Position numbers and translations under genes: made by a program | NCBI RefSeq assembly: GCF_017348915.1 | Contig: NZ_CP071383.1 | Coordinates: 2,728,001-2,792,000 of the forward strand | Reading direction: 5' to 3' | DNA: 64,000 nucleotides | Source: Leclercia pneumoniae | GTDB lineage: Bacteria > Pseudomonadota > Gammaproteobacteria > Enterobacterales > Enterobacteriaceae | The notes under the pieces: model-generated | The model's database searches: none | What the model was told of the DNA's origin: nothing | What the model saw: only the letters and a program-made list of their open reading frames with translations | Part shown: piece by piece, positions 1 through 8,437 of the stretch | How the letters are laid out: every line of letters begins with the position of its first letter | How positions within the stretch are numbered: the first letter of the stretch is position 1

Positions 1-962
1 CCGCCCCCGTAGCCCTGCGTTTTGCGGTAGAAAAATCGGGTGAGATCGTCTGGAATGCCGATCCCATCACCCTGATGAAGGCACTAAAAAACCCGGTGGA
101 GCTGGCGGGCTATCGTCAGTCTCACCAGTATGACGGCGCGGCATGGGTTAATTTCCTCGCCTGGCTGGCACGTGAAGTGCCCCGGCGTGAGGCGGCAGGC
201 AATCCGCTCACCGAGCTGGAAGCGCAAGAACAGCAGCTGGCTTTCCGCACGCAACAGCCCGGCTTTATCGAACCCAGTTTTGCCACCATTTCAGCCTCCG
301 CCAGTAATGCGGCAATGTGCCACTACCACTCAAGCGAAAGCACCAACAAGGCCATCACCCACCGCGACTTTTATCTGAACGACTCGGGCGGCCAGTATCA
401 TAATGGCACCACCGATGCTACGCGCACTCTGGCCTACGGCCCGCTGAGCGCTCAGTGTCGTCTGCACTATACGGCCGTGCTCAAAGGTTTTCTGTCGATG
501 ATGAGCCTGCAGTTCCCGTCCGGCACCCAGGGACACCAGATTGACGCCTTTGCCCGCAGACCTCTGTGGGAGCTGGGTCTCGATTTCGATCACGGCACCG
601 GCCACGGCGTGGGGCATCAATTGCTAATTCATGAAAATCCGCACCGCATCGCGAAAAAGGTCAATCCATGGCCGCTGGTGGCGGGGAATATTATGACCAT
701 CGAACCGGGGTACTATCTGGCCGATGCGTATGGCATTCGTATTGAAAACCAGGTGGAAGTGGTAGAGAGTCTGCCGGGCTTTTGCAAATTCGCCTCGCTG
801 ACGCTTATCCCGATCGATCTGAGTCAGGTGGAACTGCACCTGCTGAGCGAGCAGGAAAAACAGTGGCTGGACGACTACCACCAGCAGGTGCGGGAGGTAC
901 TCATGCCGCTGGTAGAGAGTGAGGCGCAGCAGTGGCTATTTGCCGCAACCGCCCCGATTTAG
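1..962 (+). CDS. M24-family metallopeptidase (aminopeptidase P type), 5' end outside the window
   Basis: The reading frame is open from base 3, so the N-terminus lies upstream of the window. The visible part has the metallopeptidase pita-bread signature: NGTTDATRT with the two metal-binding aspartates, GTGHGVGH with the metal-binding histidine, TIEPGYY with one metal glutamate and IRIENQVEV with the other. Family knowledge: these dinuclear Mn/Co enzymes cleave an N-terminal residue that precedes proline, in the cytoplasm. The C-terminal extension after the last metal ligand is typical of aminopeptidase P. A hairpin terminator follows 39 bases after the stop. It is not classical E. coli PepP by context, so no symbol is given. 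Confidence 0.85.
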   Translation, partial: APVALRFAVEKSGEIVWNADPITLMKALKNPVELAGYRQSHQYDGAAWVNFLAWLAREVPRREAAGNPLTELEAQEQQLAFRTQQPGFIEPSFATISASASNAAMCHYHSSESTNKAITHRDFYLNDSGGQYHNGTTDATRTLAYGPLSAQCRLHYTAVLKGFLSMMSLQFPSGTQGHQIDAFARRPLWELGLDFDHGTGHGVGHQLLIHENPHRIAKKVNPWPLVAGNIMTIEPGYYLADAYGIRIENQVEVVESLPGFCKFASLTLIPIDLSQVELHLLSEQEKQWLDDYHQQVREVLMPLVESEAQQWLFAATAPI

Positions 963-1000
963 CGCCAGAAGGGGTAAATTCCCGGACGCAGAAAAGCAAA

Positions 1001-1022
1001 AAGCCTGCTTAAAAGCAGGCTT
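1001..1022. terminator. Bidirectional rho-independent terminator between the M24 peptidase gene and tRNA-Asn
   Basis: A stem of AAGCCTGCTT and AAGCAGGCTT has T-rich runs on both sides. It can end the peptidase transcript on the plus strand and the tRNA-Asn transcript on the minus strand. Confidence 0.8.
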
Positions 1023-1030
1023 TTTAAATT

Positions 1031-1106
1031 TGGCTCCTCTGACTGGACTCGAACCAGTGACATACGGATTAACAGTCCGCCGTTCTACCGACTGAACTAC
1101 AGAGGA
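1031..1106 (-). tRNA. tRNA-Asn (anticodon GTT)
   Basis: This is a 76-base tRNA on the minus strand. It has acceptor stem TCCTCTG paired with CAGAGGA, anticodon loop CTGTTAATC, T-loop GGTTCGAGTCC and an encoded 3' CCA. It is identical to the second copy at 2844-2919. A terminator hairpin follows at 1001-1022. E. coli likewise has several asn tRNA genes around yeeO. Confidence 0.97.
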
Positions 1107-1186
1107 ATCGTGTGAACGGGGCGCATATTATCGATGCCACCCGGCGATGTCAAAGGCAGAATGCACATTTTGAATCGATTGCCGAA

Positions 1187-2650
1187 TTATTCTCCAGTTT
1201 GCGCATCTATAAGTCGTTCTTTTGGCGCTTCCCGGACCGGACGCGGGTATTTCCACAGCCAGCGCCCACTCACCATTCGCCAGTAGAAGAACGCGCCGCG
1301 TACCGCCCAGTCCAGGAACATCCCCAGCCAGACGCCGACCACACCCCATCCCAGCATGATACCCAGCGTGTACCCGGCCACGACACGACAGCCCCACATA
1401 CCGAGCATGGAGACCCACATCGCAAAACGTGCATCACGTGCCCCCTTCAGACCGGCAGGCAACACCCAGGAGGCAGCCCAGATCGGCATAAAGGCGGCGT
1501 TAAGCCAGATCAGGATCACTACCACATCTTTTACATCCTGCTCATGGGTATAGAAGGAGGCCATCAGACTGGCAAACGGCGCGGTAACCCAGGCGATGGC
1601 GGTTAATCCAATGGTCGAGAGCCAGAAAACATGGCGGAGTTGCCGCTCGGCCTGGCCAATCTGCCCTTTGCCCAGGCGCTTACCGGTGATGATGGTGGAT
1701 GCCGAGCCGAGGGCGTTCCCCGGCAGGTTAATCAGCGCCGCAATGGAAAAGGCGATAAAGTTGCCGGCGATGACGTCGGTGCCCATCCCGGCAACAAACA
1801 TCTGCGTCAGTAATTTTCCGCTGTTAAACAATACGGATTCAATGCTGGCCGGCACGCCAATACCCATCACCTCCCAGATAATGGCGAAGTTAAGCGGCCG
1901 AAAGTAACTCTTCAGGCTGATGCGAAGCGAGGGAGTGAACCCCACCCCCAGCACAGCAATAATAGCAATCGCGCCAATATAGCGAGAGATGGTTAGCCCC
2001 AGCCCGGCGCCGATAAAGCCCAGTCCATCCCAGGAGAAAATACCGTAGATCAGCACGCTACTGATCATGATGTTCAGTATGTTCATCCCACCGTTAATCA
2101 TCAGCGGAATTTTCGTATTCCCTGCCCCACGCAAGGCCCCGCTGCCAATCAGGGCGATGGCGGCCGCCGGATAGCTTAGCACGGTCATTTCCAGATACGA
2201 GAGCGCCAGGGCCTTAACCTCGTTTGTCGCCTCCCCCGCCACGATGTTGATGATCTCTTCACCGTAGTAGTGGATCACCGCCGCCAGCACTATCGAGAAT
2301 AAAGTCATGATCACCAGCGACTGGCGGGCAGCAGCGCGCGCGCGTCGCGGATCGCGCTTTCCGAGGCTGAACGCCACCACCACCGTGGTACCCAGATCAA
2401 TAGCCGCAAAGAAGGAGATGATGACCATGTTAAAGCTATCTGCCAGGCCCACGCCCGCCATCGCCTCCTTGCCCAGCCAGCTGACAAGGAAGGTACTGAG
2501 CACGCCCATCAGCAGTACACAGGTATTTTCCAGAAAGATAGGCACAGCAAGGGGGGTGATTTCACGCCAGAACAGAACCCGATAACTTTTACGTTTGGTA
2601 TACCAGGGCGTACGCATGACGCGCTGGCGTAAAGCGGAAGTGACGTTCAA
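1187..2650 (-). CDS. yeeO: MATE-family multidrug/flavin exporter (YeeO/EmmdR type)
   Basis: This 487-residue integral membrane protein has about twelve hydrophobic segments in two similar halves, as in MATE (NorM-like) cation-coupled antiporters. Sequence pieces such as PIFLENTCVLLMGVLSTFLV and LGSASTIITGKRLG fit the E. coli YeeO and Enterobacter EmmdR branch. E. coli YeeO exports FMN/FAD and dipeptides; EmmdR exports fluoroquinolones. The substrate here is inferred only. The longest frame starts at a TTG with an AAGG ribosome site nearby. The first ATG, at 2617, would give 476 residues but has no visible ribosome site. The gene lies between two inverted tRNA-Asn copies, as yeeO lies between asn tRNAs in E. 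coli. Confidence 0.85.
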   Translation of the reverse strand: MNVTSALRQRVMRTPWYTKRKSYRVLFWREITPLAVPIFLENTCVLLMGVLSTFLVSWLGKEAMAGVGLADSFNMVIISFFAAIDLGTTVVVAFSLGKRDPRRARAAARQSLVIMTLFSIVLAAVIHYYGEEIINIVAGEATNEVKALALSYLEMTVLSYPAAAIALIGSGALRGAGNTKIPLMINGGMNILNIMISSVLIYGIFSWDGLGFIGAGLGLTISRYIGAIAIIAVLGVGFTPSLRISLKSYFRPLNFAIIWEVMGIGVPASIESVLFNSGKLLTQMFVAGMGTDVIAGNFIAFSIAALINLPGNALGSASTIITGKRLGKGQIGQAERQLRHVFWLSTIGLTAIAWVTAPFASLMASFYTHEQDVKDVVVILIWLNAAFMPIWAASWVLPAGLKGARDARFAMWVSMLGMWGCRVVAGYTLGIMLGWGVVGVWLGMFLDWAVRGAFFYWRMVSGRWLWKYPRPVREAPKERLIDAQTGE

Positions 2651-2843
2651 AATGGACCTTAGCGAGAAAGTTGAAACTCCATTTCAAATGATGAGGGAGA
2701 ATAGACGATCCTGCAAAGTATTTTGCAGAAAAAAGTGTGGGTTAATGCGTCAATCTGCTGAATGAATCGTCAGTTAAACAAAATGCGTTAAGATCAGGTT
2801 TGACAAAACTTTTTTCGCCGCTAAGATAACGCTCCACAACGAT

Positions 2844-2919
2844 TCCTCTGTAGTTCAGTCGGTAGAACGGCGGACTGTTAATCCGTATGTCACTGGTTCG
2901 AGTCCAGTCAGAGGAGCCA
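2844..2919 (+). tRNA. tRNA-Asn (anticodon GTT)
   Basis: This second tRNA-Asn, on the plus strand, is identical over 76 bases to the copy at 1031-1106, including the encoded CCA. Its own hairpin terminator follows at 2928. Confidence 0.97.
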
Positions 2920-2927
2920 CATTTAAG

Positions 2928-2953
2928 AAGCCTGCTTTCGAGCAGGCTTTTTG
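2928..2953 (+). terminator. Terminator of tRNA-Asn
   Basis: Stem AAGCCTGCT, loop TTCG and stem AGCAGGCTT are followed by a T-rich tract. The UUCG tetraloop makes it very stable. Confidence 0.85.
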
Positions 2954-2984
2954 CTTTTCTGTGACCAGACGGCCTTATGTAAGG

Positions 2985-3020
2985 CGCAAAAAAAAAGCCC
3001 CCCGAACGAATCGGAGGGCC
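2985..3020 (-). terminator. Terminator of tmaR
   Basis: Read on the minus strand, GCCCTCCGA-TTCG-TTCGGGGGGC is followed by a run of about ten T. It lies 17 bases after the tmaR stop. Confidence 0.8.
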
Positions 3021-3037
3021 TGGATAGCTGGCGGAGG

Positions 3038-3373
3038 TTACTCGCTTTTGGCTTCCACGTGCTTCATTTCGCCCATCACTTTCAGCTTTTTCGAGATCTC
3101 ACGGCGCTCTTTGGAGATCTCAGCGTTTTTGATGATGTAATCATCTACGCGGTCTTCGTAGTCGCTCTTCATGCTGGCGATGATGCCCTGGATAGCTTCA
3201 ACGCTCATACCCGGTTTGATGTAATCGCTCAGGTTGTCCAGCAGCAGTACGCGCTTCTGGTTGTCACGGATCTTTTTCTCAACGTCCTGAATTTCACGCT
3301 GCAGTTTGTTCTTGCGGCGGAACAGGCGGACGAATTCCAGAACATCCTGGAACGAAGGCTTGGTAGTTTCCAT
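3038..3373 (-). CDS. tmaR: TmaR (YeeX), polar regulator of the PTS
   Basis: This 111-residue protein of the former DUF496 family is nearly identical to E. coli YeeX, starting [18 protein letters not shown]. It is highly charged and predicted to be mostly coiled coil ([15 protein letters not shown] and later [11 protein letters not shown]). In E. coli, TmaR forms clusters at the cell pole, binds enzyme I of the sugar phosphotransferase system and sequesters it. An AGGGGTG ribosome site precedes the ATG. It is transcribed alone and has its own terminator. The last few residues differ from the E. coli protein. Confidence 0.95.
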   Translation of the reverse strand: METTKPSFQDVLEFVRLFRRKNKLQREIQDVEKKIRDNQKRVLLLDNLSDYIKPGMSVEAIQGIIASMKSDYEDRVDDYIIKNAEISKERREISKKLKVMGEMKHVEAKSE

Positions 3374-3540
3374 TTTTACACCCCTGATAATGTGAGATTC
3401 GGATTCGTTTAAACAACCGCTATGGCAGTAACCTTACTGACAGCGATTGCGGATGACAATAATTTTTGCTTTGGTCTTATCATAACCGTAAATGGTGCTG
3501 AATCGAAGCAGCAGACATCACTCAACGTAATGGCTGCGCT

Positions 3541-4599
3541 TTATTTGCGCAGCGCCCGGCAGATTAAGTGCGAAAGCAGTTCCAGTTGACGCGCCAGCTC
3601 CATACTCAACCATACATAGCCATGAATAGGCGTTTCCGCCACGTTTTGGCTCTGATGCTCATTAATCAACTCACGCAGTTCGGCAACGATCTCATTCAGC
3701 TTTTCGGTATTGGCCAGAATCGGCTGCGGATTGCCTTCATACAGGGCGTGGGCAATAGTGAGCAGCGTTTGCTGGGTCATCTGCTGCGTCTCTTTGAGGG
3801 TACGGGCGTTGAGCATCACAAAGTGGCTCTCTCGCGATGCCCAGTGCGCATTGATTTGAAGCTCCAGCATGCAGACCAGATTGCGACTGACGGTCTGGAT
3901 CCCCTCAAAAATAGACTTCTGGATGTGCGTCTCTTTACTGGCGGGGGTAATAAGACCTCGCATTTTCACTACGTCATTCAGGATGGTTTGCAGGCGCTTT
4001 TCCAGGCGCGGGCGCTCAACAAGATTAGGGGAAAAACCAGCCTGATAAACGCGGTTAAAGGCTGTGACGTAGTTAGCCATCTGAATGCGCCAGTGCAAAA
4101 ATGCCCGCTGCGGCCAGATACCCGTGAAGAGCATTGCCAGCAGTGAACCCAGTATCACATCGCCGCTTCGCCACAATGCCGTATTCATATCCCCCGTGGG
4201 CGCACCGACAACCACCGCCAGGGTGATGCCAATCAGCAGTGCCTGGTAAGGTTTTTTACCCAGCGCCAGCCAGCCGCAAAGGAACATCGCCGCCGCACAC
4301 CAGAGCAACATCAAGGGCAGTGAATAGAGCTCCAGCTTCAGGGCAATCAGGCCCAGCGCCGAGCCTAAGATAGTGCCGCCGATACGTTCAAACGCCCTGG
4401 GTACCACATTACCCCAGAAAGAGATTGGCCCCATAATTACCACCAGGGTAATGAGCGGCCACGTCCCTTCCGGCACATGCAGTAGGCGCACAAGCAGGAA
4501 AGTGAGGATAAACGCCAGCGCGATGCGGCATCCATGCACCACGCGGTAATGACGATAGAGACGAATTTCAGACGAGGTTAATGGTTTATCGGGGCGCAC
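3541..4599 (-). CDS. yeeA: YeeA, FUSC-family inner membrane protein
   Basis: The protein has 352 residues, the same length as E. coli YeeA, and begins with a GTG codon as there. The N-terminal half (about residues 25-165) holds around six membrane segments with the motif ISFWGNVVPRAFERIGGT. The C-terminal half (about 175-352) is cytoplasmic and helical. The fold resembles aromatic-acid and fusaric-acid efflux proteins such as AaeB. The substrate is unknown. It is a single gene between tmaR and sbmC, the conserved order. Confidence 0.92.
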   Translation of the reverse strand: MRPDKPLTSSEIRLYRHYRVVHGCRIALAFILTFLLVRLLHVPEGTWPLITLVVIMGPISFWGNVVPRAFERIGGTILGSALGLIALKLELYSLPLMLLWCAAAMFLCGWLALGKKPYQALLIGITLAVVVGAPTGDMNTALWRSGDVILGSLLAMLFTGIWPQRAFLHWRIQMANYVTAFNRVYQAGFSPNLVERPRLEKRLQTILNDVVKMRGLITPASKETHIQKSIFEGIQTVSRNLVCMLELQINAHWASRESHFVMLNARTLKETQQMTQQTLLTIAHALYEGNPQPILANTEKLNEIVAELRELINEHQSQNVAETPIHGYVWLSMELARQLELLSHLICRALRK

Positions 4600-4700
4600 A
4601 CCCGCTCTCCAGCCATTGAATAAAGTCTGATTGTAACTGGTTTTCTGCCGTAGAGGGGTCTGCGGCAGAAAAACCCTTTAGATTCTATGCCTAAAGGTTA

Positions 4701-5174
4701 CTAACCCGCTTTGTGCTGTACCGGAATATACATTTCGATATCCCAGTAGCCGTCGGCATTACCGTCGTTGAGGTAGCGCTCAAAGCAGGGTTTTGGCGCG
4801 ATCTGGTAGCGGTTGTCCTCCAGCAAGCTGGCGAACAGATGATTCCAGGGCGTCGCGAAATCGTGATTTTCGACACGGGCAGTGGCAGAGGCGTATTCGC
4901 CTTCGGCGACCTCGGTCAGGATCACCCCTTCGCTATTGGCAGGCAGCGTAAAATCGTCGGCGACGCGGACGACGGTGTCGCAGCGCAGTTTTTCCGCAGG
5001 CACTTCATCAGGGTTATCGTAATAGACCGCCAGCCATTCCTGTGAGGGAATGTCATGACCGTCGACCCACATAACAAGCTGTTCGAACCCCTGTTTTACC
5101 GTCTGCTCCCACGGTCCGACCAAGTGAAAACCCGCGATTTTACGTTTAGGTTGACGCGAAATGTTATAGTCCAT
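4701..5174 (-). CDS. sbmC: SbmC/GyrI, DNA gyrase inhibitor
   Basis: This 157-residue protein of the GyrI-like small-molecule-binding fold is close to E. coli SbmC: starts [20 protein letters not shown], ends near [10 protein letters not shown]. The E. coli protein binds gyrase, blocks its supercoiling activity and protects against microcin B17 and other gyrase poisons. It is an SOS gene. A good Shine-Dalgarno (AGGAGG) lies 5 bases before the ATG, and a LexA-type palindrome lies just upstream. Confidence 0.95.
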   Translation of the reverse strand: MDYNISRQPKRKIAGFHLVGPWEQTVKQGFEQLVMWVDGHDIPSQEWLAVYYDNPDEVPAEKLRCDTVVRVADDFTLPANSEGVILTEVAEGEYASATARVENHDFATPWNHLFASLLEDNRYQIAPKPCFERYLNDGNADGYWDIEMYIPVQHKAG

Positions 5175-5190
5175 GCTGCCTCCTTTATCA

Positions 5191-5206
5191 CTGTATATTC
5201 ATACAC
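5191..5206. promoter_or_regulatory. LexA-type SOS operator for sbmC
   Basis: CTGTATATTCATACAC fits the CTGT-N8-ACAG consensus with one mismatch, the final base of the right half. It is centred about 25 bases upstream of the sbmC start. SOS control of sbmC is known in E. coli. Confidence 0.75.
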
Positions 5207-5252
5207 TATAAAGCAGTAAAAAGCGGTGTGACAAACGTGAAGTGTTTATTAT

Positions 5253-5286
5253 GCGAGCAGACTCGCAGAGTCGCCAGTCTGCTCGC
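5253..5286 (-). terminator. Hairpin after dacD, possible weak terminator
   Basis: An 11-bp stem, GCGAGCAGACT paired with AGTCTGCTCGC, lies 8 bases after the dacD stop on the minus strand. It is followed by an A/T-rich stretch but no clean T run, so intrinsic termination is uncertain. Confidence 0.55.
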
Positions 5287-5293
5287 AGGCAGG

Positions 5294-6460
5294 TTATATT
5301 TTGTGGTGAATATAGTCGCTCAGTCGCGAGAACATCCCCCCCTTCCCGACAGGCTCAAGGGTGACCAGCGGCCAGTGCGCCACCACTTTGTCGCGATCGT
5401 ATAAAGCGATTTCGCCGACACGCTGATGCGCAGCAATGGGCGCTTCAAGCTCTTTTTTATCCAGGACATAGCGCGCTTTAATATTGGCCACTTCCGCCTT
5501 CGGCAGCGCCAGCCAGAAGTCCTGATCGGTACCCAGCGCAATCTTCTCTTTATCGCCGTACCAGATGCGCTCGGTTCCTACTTGCTTGCCGCTGCGCAGG
5601 ATCTGCACAGTATCAAAGTTCTGCTGGCCCCAGTGCAGCAGCTTGCGCGCCTGATCTTCACGCGCTTTCGGGCTTTCGGCACCCATCACAACGGCGATAA
5701 GACGTCGCTGCCCATCCACCGCAGAGGCGATCAGGTTAAAGCCGGCACCGGAGGTGTGGCCGGTTTTAAGACCATCAACATCAAGATTTTTATCCCATAA
5801 CAGACCGTTACGGTTTTGCTGGGTAATACCGTTCCAGGTGAGGCTCTTCTCGCTATACATGTGATAAAACGCCGGCTCACCATGAATAATCGCGCGAGAG
5901 AGTACTGCCAGGTCGTAAGCCGAGCTGTGCTGCCCCGGCGCATCCAGGCCATGCACGGTTTCGAAATGGGTGTCGCGCAGATTCAGTTTCTGCACATAAT
6001 CGTTCATCATTTTCACAAACTGCGGCTGCCCGCCTGCCACATGATCGGCCAGCGCCACGCAGGCGTCGTTTCCGGAATCGACAATTAAACCGCGGCTTAA
6101 ATCCCGTACGGTAATGCGATCGCCGGGTTTGATAAACATCAGTGAGGAACCGTCGAAAACGGGATTCCCTTTGGCCCAGGCATCGCGCCCCACGGTGACC
6201 ACATCGTCGGCAGAGATACGGTGACTATCAATCGCGCGATCGACAACATAGCCGGTCATCAGCTTAGTGAGGCTGGCCGGGTTACGTTGCTGATGTTCGT
6301 TGCCCGCCGTTAAAACTTGCCCGGTCGTATAATCCATCAACACCCATGATCCTGCCTGTATAGCAGGCGGTTGCGGCGCATAATCAATCGGGTCGGCAGC
6401 CAGCGCGGATGAAATACTTACAGCGAGCAAAGAAACTGCAATAAACAGACGGCGTTTCAA
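5294..6460 (-). CDS. dacD: D-alanyl-D-alanine carboxypeptidase DacD (PBP6b)
   Basis: This 388-residue low-molecular-mass penicillin-binding protein removes the terminal D-Ala from peptidoglycan pentapeptides in the periplasm. A signal peptide with an ALA cleavage site ends near residue 21. The active-site motifs are all present: SLTK (nucleophile Ser63, Lys66), SGN in VDSGNDAC and KTG in GLKTGHT. A PBP5-type C-terminal domain follows, and the tail SRLSDYIHHKI fits an amphipathic membrane anchor. The position next to sbmC and sbcB is the E. coli order, though an accessory patch now separates it from sbcB. Confidence 0.95.
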   Translation of the reverse strand: MKRRLFIAVSLLAVSISSALAADPIDYAPQPPAIQAGSWVLMDYTTGQVLTAGNEHQQRNPASLTKLMTGYVVDRAIDSHRISADDVVTVGRDAWAKGNPVFDGSSLMFIKPGDRITVRDLSRGLIVDSGNDACVALADHVAGGQPQFVKMMNDYVQKLNLRDTHFETVHGLDAPGQHSSAYDLAVLSRAIIHGEPAFYHMYSEKSLTWNGITQQNRNGLLWDKNLDVDGLKTGHTSGAGFNLIASAVDGQRRLIAVVMGAESPKAREDQARKLLHWGQQNFDTVQILRSGKQVGTERIWYGDKEKIALGTDQDFWLALPKAEVANIKARYVLDKKELEAPIAAHQRVGEIALYDRDKVVAHWPLVTLEPVGKGGMFSRLSDYIHHKI

Positions 6461-6803
6461 CGGTATATCCTCAGGTCATTTAAAATCGTTAGCCTTTTTA
6501 CGGAAGTTCTGATGTCGATACCTGGATAAATTGCAATGAAATGTGACAGAGCGCAGATTTTTTTGCGAGGCAGGTCCGCAATTTTCACCTTTTCGACCGC
6601 TTTTTCTTCGGCGTGCCTGAGCGGATGGTTTACTATAGAGGGTGACTTACAAACAGGATGGTATTACTGGTGTCTGACTCCGCCGCGCTGATGACGCTCC
6701 ATAAACAAGCGCTTGATTGTTTATAGTTGCTAATAGTAAGGGATTTTGGGTGATGCTGCCAACTTACTGATTTAGTGTATGATGGTGTTTTTGAGGTGCT
6801 CCA

Positions 6804-7079
6804 GTGGCTTCTGTTTCTATCAGCTGTCCCTCCTGTTCAGCTACTGACGGGGTGGTGCGTAACGGCAAAAGCACCGCCGGACATCAGCGCTATCTCTGCT
6901 CTCACTGCCGTAAAACATGGCAACTGCAGTTCACTTACACCGCTTCTCAACCCGGTACGCACCAGAAAATCATTGATATGGCCATGAATGGCGTTGGATG
7001 CCGGGCAACCGCCCGCATTATGGGCGTTGGCCTCAACACGATTTTACGTCACTTAAAAAACTCAGGCCGCAGTCGGTAA
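6804..7079 (+). CDS. insA: IS1 InsA
   Basis: This 91-residue protein carries an N-terminal zinc-finger (CPSC and CSHC pairs) and a helix-turn-helix. InsA binds the IS1 ends and represses the element's promoter. A run AAAAAAC at 7055-7061 is the known slippage site for the minus-one frameshift that fuses InsA to InsB and makes the active InsAB' transposase. Confidence 0.97.
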
Positions 7080-7501
7080 CCTCGCGCATACAGCCGGGCA
7101 GTGACGTCATCGTCTGCGCGGAAATGGACGAACAGTGGGGCTATGTCGGGGCTAAATCGCTCCAGCGCTGGCTGTTTTACGCGTATGACAGGCTCCGGAA
7201 GACGGTTGTTGCGCACGTATTCGGTGAACGCACTATGGCGACGCTGGGGCGTCTTATGAGCCTGCTGTCACCCTTTGACGTGGTGATATGGATGACGGAT
7301 GGCTGGCCGCTGTATGAATCCCGCCTGAAGGGAAAGCTGCACGTAATCAGCAAGCGATATACGCAGCGAATTGAGCGGCATAACCTGAATCTGAGGCAGC
7401 ACCTGGCACGGCTGGGACGGAAGTCGCTGTCGTTCTCAAAATCGGTGGAGCTGCATGACAAAGTCATCGGGCATTATCTGAACATAAAACACTATCAATA
7501 A
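6998..7501 (+). CDS. insB: IS1 InsB, catalytic part of the InsAB' transposase
   Basis: This 167-residue frame carries the DDE catalytic region, including [12 protein letters not shown] and WMTDGWPLY. It overlaps insA by 82 bases and is expressed mainly through frameshifting at 7055-7061. The frame is complete, so this copy could be active. Confidence 0.95.
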
Positions 7502-7516
7502 GTTGGAGTCATTACC

Positions 7517-7937
7517 TGGCTGGTCAATGCAGCCCCGGATGACAAAGGATATTGTCCTGAATGCACTTCTGATGGCCGTGTGGCGACGTAATCCTCAAAA
7601 GCAGGTGCTGGTTCATCCTGATCAAGGCAGTCAGTACACAAGCTATGAGTGGCAGTCGTTCCTGAAATCACACGGGCTGGAGGGCAGTATGAGCCGTCGC
7701 GGTAACTGTCATGACAACGCAGTCGCAGAAAGTTTTTTCCAGCTACTGAAACGTGAACGGATAAAGAAAAAGATCTACGGAACGCGAGAAGAAGCTCGCG
7801 GTGATATTTTTGATTACATCGAAATGTTTTATAACAGTAAGCGTCGGCATGGTTCGAGTGATCATATGCCACCAACTGAATACGAAAAACAATATTATCA
7901 GCGGCTCGGAAGTGTCTAGATTATCTGTGGCGATTCA
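7517..7937 (+). pseudogene. 3' remnant of an IS3-family element (transposase OrfB C-terminus plus right end)
   Basis: The reading frame downstream of IS1 encodes the last third of an IS3-group transposase. It has HPDQGSQYTS (second catalytic Asp), [12 protein letters not shown] (catalytic Glu) and ends YYQRLGSV at 7919. A terminal inverted-repeat-like end, ATTATCTGTGGCGATTCA, closes at 7937. The 5' two thirds are missing, cut exactly at the IS1 end. The apparent ATG at 7503 lies inside IS1 and is an accident of the junction. Confidence 0.85.
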
Positions 7938-8207
7938 GAAGGGACCGTTGTGGTTGTTGGAGGTACGGTTAACTTCGGACTTGGTGAATTTGTTGCCATC
8001 AAAGTTAAACGGACGAACTGTATTACGGATATCAACCCATGCTTCCTTCGCCCTATCCGCTCAGAAGCAGATAAGAAGCGAGAGGAAGCAGAAACAAATC
8101 TCAGAACATGCCTTGCTGGCACCGGTGCTGGTATCACGCCTCTTGCTGCAAAGAGCATCTATGACGCAATCGCCGCCGGGAAGGTTCCTGGCATCCGAAT
8201 CGAATAG
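7938..8207 (+). pseudogene. 5'-truncated phage-type hypothetical protein
   Basis: An open frame runs straight out of the IS3 remnant and encodes about 89 residues to a stop at 8207. The C-terminal part (LRPIRSEADKKREEAETNL then AKSIYDAIAAGKVPG) resembles the tail of a small protein common in early regions of lambdoid prophages; its function is unknown. The start is lost at the IS boundary. A GTG at 7950 could serve as a start, but no ribosome site is evident, so it is read as a remnant. Confidence 0.6.
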
Positions 8208-8230
8208 CCGCCTGAGGGCGGTTTCTTTTT
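8208..8230 (+). terminator. Rho-independent terminator after the phage remnant
   Basis: Stem CCGCC, loop TGAG and stem GGCGG are followed by TTTCTTTTT. It begins immediately after the stop of the truncated phage gene. Confidence 0.7.
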
Positions 8231-8242
8231 GCCTGGAGAATT

Positions 8243-8437
8243 ATGATGATTGACACCAGTCTGATACCCGAAAAAGAAGTGATGAGTACACTCGGTGTTT
8301 CATCACGTCAAACCATCTGGAACTACACGCACCAGCACGGATTCCCGAAGCCGGTACGGACGCATCCAAAGGCTTACCTGCGCACAGCTTTTGAGCAGTG
8401 GCTACTCAATGGCGGCGTTAACCAGAAATGTTCCTGA
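8243..8437 (+). CDS. Small helix-turn-helix protein, likely excisionase/recombination directionality factor
   Basis: This 64-residue basic protein has a winged-helix/AlpA-like start (EKEVMSTLGVSSRQTIWNY) and a GFPKPVRTHPKAYLR wing region. This pattern is seen in phage Xis/TorI-like factors. A GGAGAA ribosome site precedes two ATG codons. Its 3' end overlaps the convergent integrase gene by 20 bases. That arrangement matches the intS/torI module of KplE1 and HK620, where the small protein directs excision. Function is inferred from fold and position; a transcriptional activator of the AlpA type is the alternative. Confidence 0.65.
   Translation: MMIDTSLIPEKEVMSTLGVSSRQTIWNYTHQHGFPKPVRTHPKAYLRTAFEQWLLNGGVNQKCS

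Larger units (their letters stand above)
989..1111 (-). repeat. Left arm of a 123-bp inverted repeat (tRNA-Asn plus its terminator)
   Basis: By eye this segment is the reverse complement of 2839-2961 with four mismatches, all in the terminator part. The tRNA portion is identical in both. The two arms flank the MATE exporter gene. Confidence 0.85.
2839..2961 (+). repeat. Right arm of a 123-bp inverted repeat (tRNA-Asn plus its terminator)
   Basis: This is the partner of 989-1111. Both arms are exactly 123 bases and begin with ACGAT before the tRNA. They end in TTTTCTG after the terminator. Confidence 0.85.
6749..7516 (+). mobile_element. IS1, complete 768-bp copy without target-site duplication
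   Basis: The element begins GGTGATGCTGCC and ends GTTGGAGTCATTACC, the IS1 left and right ends. Its length is exactly 768 bp and insA and insB are intact. The nine bases on the left (GGGATTTTG) and on the right (TGGCTGGTC) do not match, so the usual 9-bp duplication is missing. The right neighbour is the cut end of an IS3-family transposase gene. Confidence 0.97.

Noticed and set aside
7503..7919. Complete-looking 138-codon frame with an ATG just before the IS1 end.
   Set aside because: The start codon lies in IS1; the rest is the C-terminal third of an IS3-family transposase, so it is a junction artefact.
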